From: Syntrophomonadaceae bacterium
Lineage (GTDB): Bacteria > Bacillota > Syntrophomonadia > Syntrophomonadales > Syntrophomonadaceae
NCBI GenBank assembly: GCA_012522705.1
Contig: JAAYJY010000109.1
Coordinates: forward strand, 1-6,334
Length of the DNA stretch: 6,334 nt
Direction of reading: 5' to 3'
A model generated the notes under the pieces. It saw only the letters and a program-made list of their open reading frames with translations, had not been told where the DNA came from and did no database searches. Made by a program: the position numbers and the translations under genes. Every line of letters starts with the position of its first letter. Position 1 is the stretch's first letter. Positions 1 through 5,399 of this stretch are shown one piece after another.

Positions 1-1
1 C

Positions 2-82
2 GTTGCTCTTATACAGAAATTACCTGTTAATGTGGTATTATTAGGATTAACGAGATCACATAATTTGGAGGTTAAAACCTGA
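2..82 (+). CDS. C-terminal end of an unidentified upstream gene (partial)
   Basis: Frame 2 is open from the window edge to a TGA at 80-82, giving 26 residues that end in SHNLEVKT. The other two forward frames close within the first 45 bases. The stop lies one base before the ATG of the next gene, and that gene's GGAGG (67-71) lies inside these last codons. This is the arrangement expected of translationally coupled operon genes. The fragment is too short to assign to a family, and an open run of 26 codons can arise by chance, so the call rests mainly on its position. If real, it would be the first gene of a three-gene operon with the two genes that follow. Confidence 0.4.
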   Translation, partial: VALIQKLPVNVVLLGLTRSHNLEVKT

Positions 83-83
83 T

Positions 84-644
84 ATGTCTAGTGATATTGG
101 CTTGATGGATAAAGAAAGACTTTTGCAGATATTTGATTATCTCAACGAGCGATTGAAAGAAAACCAATTGCAGCTGGAGATAACGGTCTACGGCGGTTCT
201 ATTATGACTATGGTTTATGACAATCGACCGGCGACCAAGGACATTGATTGTGTATTTAGTGAAACCAATTCGAATTTATTGAACCGGATATTGGATCTCA
301 CGAAATATACTTTTAATCTTGCGGATGGCTGGATAAATGAAGATATAAAGGAACCGCTGAGGGCCCTTTTGAAGGAGGACAAGGAAACCTATAGAGTCTA
401 TACGAATCTGAGGATCCTAAAGCCTGAGGCGAAGCAGCTGTTGGCCATGAAAATACTGGCAGCCAGGAATGAGCCTGCGAAAGATTTTGTAGATGCGCAC
501 ATATTGTGCAAGGATCTGAACATTACCACCAAAGATGAGTTGTTGGATACTGTATCGGAATATATCCCGCTTTCCTTAATAGGGGAAAGGCAGACGATTT
601 TCATCAAGTATTTGGGAAAGGACCTGGGCTATGATTGGGAATGA
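84..644 (+). CDS. DUF6036-type nucleotidyltransferase-fold protein
   Basis: The protein has 186 residues and resembles the DUF6036 branch of the nucleotidyltransferase superfamily, which includes AbiEii/MNT-like toxin-antitoxin proteins. Residues 36-39 (YGGS) form the glycine turn. Residues 48-55 (RPATKDID) carry the metal-binding aspartates D53 and D55 of the polymerase-beta-like fold. A later block at 121-142 (AMKILAARNEPAKDFVDAHI) matches the conserved Lys/Arg/Asp helix of this family, with K123, R128, D134 and D137. The protein is expected to be soluble and cytoplasmic; no signal peptide or membrane segment is seen. The substrate is unknown. The first ATG is preferred because GGAGG stands 12 bases upstream, whereas the internal ATG at residue 8 has no good site. 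The 3' end overlaps the next gene by 14 bases, so the two are probably co-translated. Family membership is fairly sure; a role as toxin, antitoxin or transferase is inference. Confidence 0.75.
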   Translation: MSSDIGLMDKERLLQIFDYLNERLKENQLQLEITVYGGSIMTMVYDNRPATKDIDCVFSETNSNLLNRILDLTKYTFNLADGWINEDIKEPLRALLKEDKETYRVYTNLRILKPEAKQLLAMKILAARNEPAKDFVDAHILCKDLNITTKDELLDTVSEYIPLSLIGERQTIFIKYLGKDLGYDWE

Positions 645-1008
645 ATATTTGCGGGCATTATTTGACTATCCTGATGAAGATACCAGCCTGAATCAGTTAC
701 TGGAATTATTGAAGTGCAAAGAGATTAGATTTATCGACAGTCTTGGAAAGCCGGTAGATATTGATTCGTGCAATGATGAAGAAATAGAGTATTTGACCAA
801 GGTATCAGCTCTGATAGATTATTACCTGCAGATCCAGGGGATCGACGTTCCCGAATGGATAAGAGATGAAAGACTTAGATTCGATAAGCCTTATTATCAT
901 TCTTCGAGAATAAGTGATTTTGAAAAACTGAGATTATTGTACACAAATCCTGCCCCCTTCAGGGCACGGAATGTCTACTTTGATTTGCATGGGATTCAGA
1001 GAGTTTAG
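631..1008 (+). CDS. Small conserved protein partnered with the DUF6036 gene, function unknown
   Basis: The product has 125 residues. The start lies 14 bases inside the end of the nucleotidyltransferase gene, with GGAAAGGA (615-622) about eight bases before the ATG. The protein is mostly acidic and helical and has no membrane segment. Its C-terminal third is the most distinctive part: VPEWIRDERLRFDKPYY (about residues 72-88), then SDFEKLRLLYTNPAPFRARN and VYFDLHGIQRV up to the last residue. I recall similar endings, with WxRD, then PAPFRxRN, then a final LxRV, in small uncharacterised proteins encoded next to DUF6036 genes in other bacteria. The overlap suggests matched amounts of the two proteins, as in antitoxin/toxin or subunit pairs, but which would play which role cannot be read from the sequence. 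No catalytic motif is recognised. Confidence 0.65.
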   Translation: MIGNEYLRALFDYPDEDTSLNQLLELLKCKEIRFIDSLGKPVDIDSCNDEEIEYLTKVSALIDYYLQIQGIDVPEWIRDERLRFDKPYYHSSRISDFEKLRLLYTNPAPFRARNVYFDLHGIQRV

Positions 1009-1095
1009 AGCTGCCGCTGAACTTGGGATTTGGGGACAGTTCGGGGTCAGGAGATGTAAAACAGCCTGCGCAGAACAGCTGTTGCTAACTTAGCA

Positions 1096-1113
1096 TAATT
1101 ATGATAATAATTA
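1096..1113. promoter_or_regulatory. Inverted repeat, candidate autoregulatory operator of the Phd-type antitoxin gene
   Basis: TAATTAT (1096-1102) and ATAATTA (1107-1113) form a perfect seven-base inverted repeat around GATA. It lies 31 bases before the antitoxin ATG and upstream of its GGGGGAA ribosome binding site (1134-1140). TTGCTA at 1082-1087 with the AT-rich core around 1103-1110 could be a promoter that the repeat overlaps, although the -10 match is poor. Phd/YefM antitoxins bind palindromes in their own promoters, which makes an operator the simplest reading. A weak resemblance to Fur/PerR boxes comes mainly from AT content. Confidence 0.4.
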
Positions 1114-1144
1114 GATTGAGCTGAGCTATTTTTGGGGGAAAAAC

Positions 1145-1429
1145 ATGCCTAAGATCAGAACGGTATCCGATCTCCGCAACCATTTTGCGGATATATCAAA
1201 GACCGTTCACGAAAGCGGCGAGCCAGTGTTTTCAACCAAGAACGGCTATGGAGACATGGTTGTTATGAGTATTGAGGCCTACCAAAGTTATCAATTTGAC
1301 AGTGAGGTCTACTTCAAGCTAAAAGGGGCGGAGCTGGAAGCCAAGATGACCGACAAACGCTTTACCCATGACGAGGTGTTTTCGGACCTGAGACGCAAGC
1401 TCCGGGAGAAGGCGGCGGATAGTGTATAG
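1145..1429 (+). CDS. Phd/YefM-family type II antitoxin without an intact toxin
   Basis: The product has 94 residues, normal for this family. The N-terminal DNA-binding and dimerisation part matches the typical Phd/YefM pattern: IRTVSDLRNHFADISKTVHE (residues 4-23), then GEPVFSTKNGYGDMVVMSIE (25-44). The charged C-terminal region (about 55-90, helical, rich in Lys, Arg, Glu and Asp) is where such antitoxins wrap around their toxin. The protein should repress its own promoter and neutralise a RelE/ParE ribonuclease- or gyrase-directed toxin. GGGGGAA at 1134-1140 stands five bases before the ATG. Only a stump of the expected downstream toxin gene remains, overlapping the stop by eight bases, so the protein is an orphan here. 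It could still act in trans on a related toxin elsewhere. Confidence 0.85.
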   Translation: MPKIRTVSDLRNHFADISKTVHESGEPVFSTKNGYGDMVVMSIEAYQSYQFDSEVYFKLKGAELEAKMTDKRFTHDEVFSDLRRKLREKAADSV

Positions 1430-1457
1430 GTTTTCGTATCTGTCGGTTGCCAATCGT
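1422..1457 (+). pseudogene. Truncated start of a RelE/ParE-type toxin gene
   Basis: A GTG at 1422 overlaps the antitoxin stop by eight bases, the usual geometry for the toxin of such a pair, with GGGAGAAGG (1404-1412) nine bases upstream. Its first 12 codons read VYRFSYLSVANR, which resembles the first beta strand and helix start of RelE/ParE toxins (pattern Y-x-F/V-x-YLP-x-A-x-x-D). After codon 12 the similarity ends. The frame then continues as antisense of the hicB gene and stops at 1551-1553 after 43 codons. The stump is far too short to hold the catalytic core, so no toxin activity is expected. The toxin identity rests on a short match plus position and overlap. It was probably removed by a deletion or replacement that brought the hicB segment next to it. 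Confidence 0.5.
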
Positions 1458-1458
1458 G

Positions 1459-1848
1459 TTATTCTTGAATGCCTAGTTGTTGTTTTAAAGCCTTTTGCAG
1501 GGTTTGGGAGAAATTTATACCGGCTTCATCGCCCAGGGTTTTCAGATATTTAGGAACCGATACATTGATCCGCATAGTAGTCAAATCATGCGCTTTTCGA
1601 TATTTTTCGAAATCGATGTCCACCCACGAAATCAATTCATTAGCTTCATGCGATGGTTCGGTGGTAGATGGTTCAGGGATTAGACGTACGTCATCCTGTT
1701 CAGATATTCCCCAAATACCAATAGCGTCACGTGCCATATAGACAGCTTCCGCCAGGTCTTTTCCTTGCGTATTGATATCCAGATCAGGAACTGTTACAAC
1801 ATATCCTGAATTGGTCGGAGTAAGAATAACCGGATATACCTTAAACAC
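1459..1848 (-). CDS. hicB: HicB-family antitoxin, no adjacent HicA
   Basis: The 129-residue product begins VFKVYPVILTPTNSGYVVTV (the initiator Val read as Met) and continues PDLDINTQGKDLAEAVYMAR, the characteristic HicB N-terminal partial RNase H-like fold that blocks HicA. The C-terminal part (about 90-127, TTMRINVSVPKYLKTLGDEA followed by GINFSQTLQKAL) is a ribbon-helix-helix DNA-binding domain for autoregulation. The start is GTG at 1848-1846, preceded on the reverse strand by AAGGAG about 12 bases away; no better in-frame start exists. The upstream 230 bases hold no frame with a HicA double-stranded-RNA-binding fold or its catalytic Gly-His, so the mRNA-cleaving toxin is missing. The gene is intact and may be kept as a repressor or an anti-addiction factor. 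Its stop codon touches the stump of the toxin gene coming from the other side. Confidence 0.85.
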   Translation of the reverse strand: MFKVYPVILTPTNSGYVVTVPDLDINTQGKDLAEAVYMARDAIGIWGISEQDDVRLIPEPSTTEPSHEANELISWVDIDFEKYRKAHDLTTMRINVSVPKYLKTLGDEAGINFSQTLQKALKQQLGIQE

Positions 1849-1937
1849 GGTATCACACTCTCCTTGATGACGGCAGATGCCTATTTCAGCCCTCGCCGCT
1901 TGATTATTTTCATATTTGAAAAACAGGGGACGGTTTC

Positions 1938-1943
1938 ATTATA
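1938..1943 (-). promoter_or_regulatory. Possible -10 element for hicB
   Basis: On the reverse strand this is a perfect TATAAT, about 90 bases upstream of the hicB GTG. No convincing -35 hexamer lies 16-19 bases before it, so the call is weak. The same short region also reads on the forward strand as TTGAAA (1916-1921) followed 18 bases later by TATAGA (1940-1945), a possible weak promoter for the SWIM-protein gene. The two genes may therefore share a divergent control region. Confidence 0.25.
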
Positions 1944-2082
1944 GAATACTCTTTCAGCGGTACATAGATTAATATTAAAGTAGAGTGATTGCGCTCCTAA
2001 AAGCCTGGAAGGTGATTGAATGCAAGAAGGTACAGGCTGAAATTTAAAGGGTGATTGATTATCTGGTGAAAGAAGGAACAAT

Positions 2083-3783
2083 ATGAATCTCCGCAACTTT
2101 CAAAGCTGTATCGATAAAAAAATTGTTGCCCGGGCCTATGAATATTTCAGAAATGACTGTGTAATATCAGTGGAAGAAACCGAGAAAAACGTTTATGTAG
2201 CGGAAGTTGAAGGCAGTGAGCTGTACACAGTGGAAGTTGAGCTTGATGGTCAGGAAGAGATCGCGGGCAGTCAATGCGATTGCCCTTATGATTGGGGAGA
2301 GTATTGCAAGCACCAGGCGGCGGCATTTTTTGCTTTACGGGACATCAAGAACAAAAAGGACCCGAACAATGCGGTCTCGGCAGCGGTTTATAAGTCCGTT
2401 CCCCCAAAAAGAAAAACGCCTGATATGAAGAAAATACTTTCGGAGAGGACAAAAGACGACCTGGTTGAATTTCTTCTGGCGATCGCAGCCCAGTATGAAG
2501 AAATCAAGCAGCGGATAGAGCTGGATTTTAACGAAGGAAATGATGAGGACGAAATACGCAAAGCCATGATGCTTATGCGCACCTTCATCAAAAACAATTC
2601 GGATCGGCATGGGTTTGTCGCTTACGGAGACGCCCGGGAGGCGGTCAAGGGGGCTGACTTGGTGTTGGAAAAAGCCCGCTTTGCTTTGGACAAGAAAAAG
2701 CCCCGGCAGGCTTTAGAACTGTCCCTTTGTGTTATCCATGAAATGATGGCTTTGCTTGAGGCCGCGGATGATTCCGACGGGGTAATCGGCGGAGAAATCG
2801 AAGAAAGCCTGGATTTTATCTGTGAAATAATTGAAGATGAATCATTAAGCCCGGCAGATAAAGAAAGTATTTTTCAGAAGCTGATAGAAGAAGCGGCGCA
2901 TAGACGATATGAAGATTGGACCGACTGGCGGCTGGATCTTTTGGGCAGTTGTTCGGAGCTTGCAGACACTCCGATTTTGCGGGACAAATTGGAATACAAC
3001 TTGGTATCAATCATAAAAAACGAAAGCGGGGATTCATGGAACGCTAATTACTTGGCGAAAAGAGTTAATCTCATCAGATACTATATGATTGAACAGTATG
3101 ACGGGCAACAAAAAGCGCAGGAATTTATTGGGCAGAATCTGCGATATTCGGAATTCCGGGAAATGGCGATAGCAAAAGCCATGGGGAAAAAGGATTATGC
3201 TGCGGTGATCAAGCTTGCGCTTGATGGCGAAGAGGAGGATAAAAATAAGCGCGGGCTGGTAGATCAGTGGAAGAAATACCGGTACAAGGCGTTTCAGCTC
3301 TCCGGCAAACTTGATGATTTGCGCGGGATTGCCATGGAATTTATTCTGGATGGTAGTTTTGAATATTACCGGGAACTAAAAAAGACTTATGATTTCAGTG
3401 AGTGGCTTTCTGTTTACCCCAAGATTATTTTTCTGCTGGAAAGCCAAAAGAAAACAGATCATGACTTATACACCCGTATTTTAATAGAAGAAGGGGAAAA
3501 ACAAAAGCTTCTTGCCTATGTTAAGCAGAGGCCATCAATGGTAGAGATTTTTTATAAACAGCTTATTCCTGAATTTAAAGAAGAAGTTTGCACCCTGTTT
3601 CTGCAGCATATTGAGCAGACTGCTGCCAGAGCTGGCAGCAGGAAAGATTATCAGAGGGTATGCGCCATTATCCATAATCTAGAAAAAGCGGGCGGGCAAA
3701 AGCAAGTATCGGAAATCAAACAGAAGCTTTTTAACAAATATGCCAATAGACCGGCGTTCAAAGATGAGTTGTCAAAAGTATGA
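2083..3783 (+). CDS. SWIM zinc-finger protein with long helical C-terminal region
   Basis: The product has 566 residues. Residues 65-77 (CDCPYDWGEYCKH) form a SWIM zinc-binding motif, CxC then CxH, with C65, C67, C75 and H77. It is preceded by the usual beta-rich lead-in (residues 14-62, RAYEYFRNDCV to the acidic strands). SWIM modules bind nucleic acid or protein partners; in bacteria many are stand-alone proteins or fused to SWI/SNF helicases. No helicase motif is present here. From about residue 110 onward the chain is charged and almost entirely helical, with blocks that look like degenerate TPR-type repeats (around 195-225, 355-385 and 500-550). It ends NRPAFKDELSKV, a natural terminus for this group, so the gene seems complete. 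AAGGA (2073-2077) stands five bases before the ATG. The protein is cytoplasmic, has no operon partner and converges with the next gene. Its biological role is unknown. Confidence 0.8.
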   Translation: MNLRNFQSCIDKKIVARAYEYFRNDCVISVEETEKNVYVAEVEGSELYTVEVELDGQEEIAGSQCDCPYDWGEYCKHQAAAFFALRDIKNKKDPNNAVSAAVYKSVPPKRKTPDMKKILSERTKDDLVEFLLAIAAQYEEIKQRIELDFNEGNDEDEIRKAMMLMRTFIKNNSDRHGFVAYGDAREAVKGADLVLEKARFALDKKKPRQALELSLCVIHEMMALLEAADDSDGVIGGEIEESLDFICEIIEDESLSPADKESIFQKLIEEAAHRRYEDWTDWRLDLLGSCSELADTPILRDKLEYNLVSIIKNESGDSWNANYLAKRVNLIRYYMIEQYDGQQKAQEFIGQNLRYSEFREMAIAKAMGKKDYAAVIKLALDGEEEDKNKRGLVDQWKKYRYKAFQLSGKLDDLRGIAMEFILDGSFEYYRELKKTYDFSEWLSVYPKIIFLLESQKKTDHDLYTRILIEEGEKQKLLAYVKQRPSMVEIFYKQLIPEFKEEVCTLFLQHIEQTAARAGSRKDYQRVCAIIHNLEKAGGQKQVSEIKQKLFNKYANRPAFKDELSKV

Positions 3784-3840
3784 ATAGAATGATGCCGATA
3801 AATAGGTTCATAAGATTCGCATAGTGCGACCGGAATGGAT

Positions 3841-5022
3841 CTATCCTTCTTCTGTTTTCTTGCCGACCAGATATGAAGCGGCCAGGGCCGTGACTGGAAT
3901 GGATAAACACAAACCTATCGAACCAGCCAGGGAGCGAATTATCTCACTGACTATCATGTCCCAGTTCATAATGTTGAGAGCAGGTATGTTGTTGGCCACC
4001 AAAAGGAGCAGCAGCGCCAGCGCTCCTCCAGTGTAGGCCAGGATCAGCGTGCTGGACATCATCCCCATCACATCCTTGCCCACATTCATCCCCGCCCGCC
4101 ATAGGTTATAGCGGGTCGGACTGCCATGGATTTCAGCAAATTCCCTGATTGCCGAGGCGATCGAAATGCTGGTGTCCATTACTGCGCCCAGAGCACCGAT
4201 CAGTACCCCAGCCAGGAATATACCCTGCAGGTTGAGGTTGGCAGTGGCTGGCATACTCAGCAGTAAATTGGCGTGTTCATAATCCACGCCGATGATGTCG
4301 GCGCTGCCCCCGGCTAAACTGGCCAGAACACCTGCCAGTATTACCCCTGCAATACTGCCCAATATGGCGGCCATGGAGGTCCGGTTGAAGCCGCTGATCA
4401 TCGGGGTGCCGACCAGGGCGACCACGGCGCAGACCAGAGCCCCGCACCAGGTGGGGCTGGCGCCATTCAGGATCGAGGGGATAAGCCAGAACCAGAGAAG
4501 CACGCCGGTCAGCATGATGGTGAACAGAGCCCCTAAACCTTTTCTTCCGCCCAGGATGATCAGCACCGCCATGAACGCCAGGACCATAGCTTTCACGGTG
4601 CCGCTGCGGTTCGGATTGGCTATGAAAGCCTCCACAATCTGGTTTTGAGAATCAATATTGGCAAATACGATGACCTTGTCCCCGGGCGTCAAAGAGGATC
4701 CCAGAATGGGATTGGTTTTCGAGGCCGTGTGTTCGACGGTTATCTTTTGATCGGCATAGGGATTGGCCAGACTGACTTCGACTATCTGCATGATCATGCC
4801 CTGGTTCATTTCCCAGTCCAACGCGTCGTCCAATTCTTCCTCGCCCAGAATTCGGACTACCTCGCCCCTCACATAGACTTCCCGGGTATCGATTTCCGTA
4901 AATTCTGTATATGCCTCATCGGCAGGCTCCGCAGCCTGTATTACAGCGGGGAAGAGCAATCCCATCCCGATTATCAGCACTGCCAATCCCAGCCAGCAGA
5001 TTATGCTTCTTGGCCTCTCCAT
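3841..5022 (-). CDS. YibE/F-family multi-pass membrane protein
   Basis: The product has 393 residues. A signal peptide or anchor spans about 1-31 (basic start, hydrophobic core, then VIQA-AEPA). An extracytoplasmic domain follows (32-140) with a small beta barrel-like part (VYVRGEVVRIL near 49-59; LTPGDKVIVF at 111-120). The rest is hydrophobic with about seven membrane segments (roughly 143-158, 162-183, 192-209, 215-238, 265-290, 320-345 and 363-388). Family-typical motifs are GALGAVMDTSISIASAI (276-292), GKDVMGMMSSTLILAYTGGA (315-334) and RSLAGSIGLCLSIPVTAL (363-380). YibE/F proteins are predicted transporters or membrane scaffolds; no substrate is established as far as I know. The ATG is backed by AAGGAAGGG seven bases away on the reverse strand. 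The gene stands alone, convergent with the SWIM gene and divergent from bacterioferritin. Confidence 0.88.
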   Translation of the reverse strand: MERPRSIICWLGLAVLIIGMGLLFPAVIQAAEPADEAYTEFTEIDTREVYVRGEVVRILGEEELDDALDWEMNQGMIMQIVEVSLANPYADQKITVEHTASKTNPILGSSLTPGDKVIVFANIDSQNQIVEAFIANPNRSGTVKAMVLAFMAVLIILGGRKGLGALFTIMLTGVLLWFWLIPSILNGASPTWCGALVCAVVALVGTPMISGFNRTSMAAILGSIAGVILAGVLASLAGGSADIIGVDYEHANLLLSMPATANLNLQGIFLAGVLIGALGAVMDTSISIASAIREFAEIHGSPTRYNLWRAGMNVGKDVMGMMSSTLILAYTGGALALLLLLVANNIPALNIMNWDMIVSEIIRSLAGSIGLCLSIPVTALAASYLVGKKTEEG

Positions 5023-5199
5023 CGAAACACCCTTCCTTGTGATCTTTTAAGCTCTGGGGCAAGCAACCCGCGCTGCATCCCGGATGGATGCTGACTCACA
5101 GTTCGCATATCTCGACCCAAGCTGATTCTGTGCACCCAAGTGGAATGAGCAATATGTATTTGAATTCTGCGTGTAATTGTTTTTTACCTTCATGATATT

Positions 5200-5222
5200 A
5201 GTATAACTTGGATTTTTAATCC
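5200..5222 (-). promoter_or_regulatory. Promoter-like element for the YibE/F gene with embedded inverted repeat
   Basis: On the reverse strand TATACT (5205-5200) is a good -10 match. Immediately upstream, GGATT-AAA-AATCC (5222-5210) is a perfect five-base inverted repeat lying in what would be the spacer. A partial -35 (GAGACA, four of six) lies 19 bases from the -10, longer than usual. If used, it would leave a leader of roughly 170 bases before the YibE/F start. The inverted repeat in the spacer would be a natural repressor or activator site, but no regulator is identified. Confidence 0.3.
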
Positions 5223-5313
5223 GTTGTCTCATCTTATGTGGGCATAGGAAACTGGCAGCGGTTCGGGCGGAGGCAAAAAAACCGCCCCCCTGCTTCAGTT
5301 TGAAAAACAGAAT

Positions 5314-5336
5314 TACTTGGAGGCTGGCCTCAAGTA
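5314..5336. promoter_or_regulatory. Near-perfect palindrome upstream of the bacterioferritin promoter
   Basis: TACTTGGAGGC (5314-5324) and GCCTCAAGTA (5327-5336) are inverted copies around TG, with a single unpaired G at 5319. The repeat ends 24 bases before the extended -10 of the next gene, placing it next to or just upstream of the expected -35. No T run follows, so it is not a terminator. An operator controlling iron storage is likely from position. The sequence is not a recognisable Fur or PerR box; a loose central likeness to DtxR/IdeR sites (AGGCT then CCT) is not enough to name the regulator. Confidence 0.45.
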
Positions 5337-5360
5337 GGTTGTCTCCGTTTATGTAAGTCG

Positions 5361-5369
5361 TGATATACT
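5361..5369 (+). promoter_or_regulatory. Extended -10 promoter of bacterioferritin gene
   Basis: TGATATACT contains the extended -10 dinucleotide TG, one base, then TATACT (five of six to the consensus), 30 bases before the ATG. The best -35 is TTGTCT at 5339-5344 with a 19-base spacer, longer than optimal. The extended -10 may compensate, or an activator at the nearby palindrome may help. Transcription would begin near 5376, giving a leader of about 24 bases that contains the strong AAAGGAGG (5386-5393). Confidence 0.5.
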
Positions 5370-5399
5370 ATTGGTGAATTTAATGAAAGGAGGTACCGC

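Larger units (their letters stand above)
5023..5399. other. Divergent intergenic region between the YibE/F and bacterioferritin genes
   Basis: These 377 bases hold no convincing gene; the only sizeable open frame, on the reverse strand at 5047-5232, has a composition unlike protein. Going outward from the YibE/F start there is a small hairpin (GCATCC 5075-5080 with GGATGC 5086-5091). Next come two CTTGGGT copies on the reverse strand (near 5115 and 5136), then a promoter-like element at 5200-5222. Further on is a GC-rich stretch at 5258-5292, with competing stems GCGGTT/AACCGC and GGGCGG/CCGCCC around a run of seven A. Last are a palindrome at 5314-5336 and the bacterioferritin promoter. The GC-rich hairpins are not followed by a T run on the forward strand and place the T run in the loop on the reverse strand, so neither reads as a normal terminator. 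Confidence 0.5.

Noticed and set aside
1881..2096. A 71-codon reverse frame upstream of hicB, ending NMKIIKRRGLK, considered as a HicA remnant
   Set aside because: It sits where HicA should be and its last residues loosely recall a HicA ending, but it lacks the HicA catalytic histidine and strand pattern, has poor codon character, and covers the SWIM gene start.
3817..3829. TCGCA-TAG-TGCGA inverted repeat between the convergent SWIM and YibE/F genes, considered as a terminator
   Set aside because: The stem is only five pairs, the loop three bases, and no T run follows on either strand.
4292..5094. Forward open frames opposite the YibE/F gene (4292-4648 and 4645-5094)
   Set aside because: They are antisense to a clear membrane protein gene, lack ribosome binding sites and show no domain.
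5047..5232. Reverse-strand 61-codon frame in the intergenic region
   Set aside because: No ribosome binding site, no recognisable domain, and it spans the promoter-like element and hairpins.
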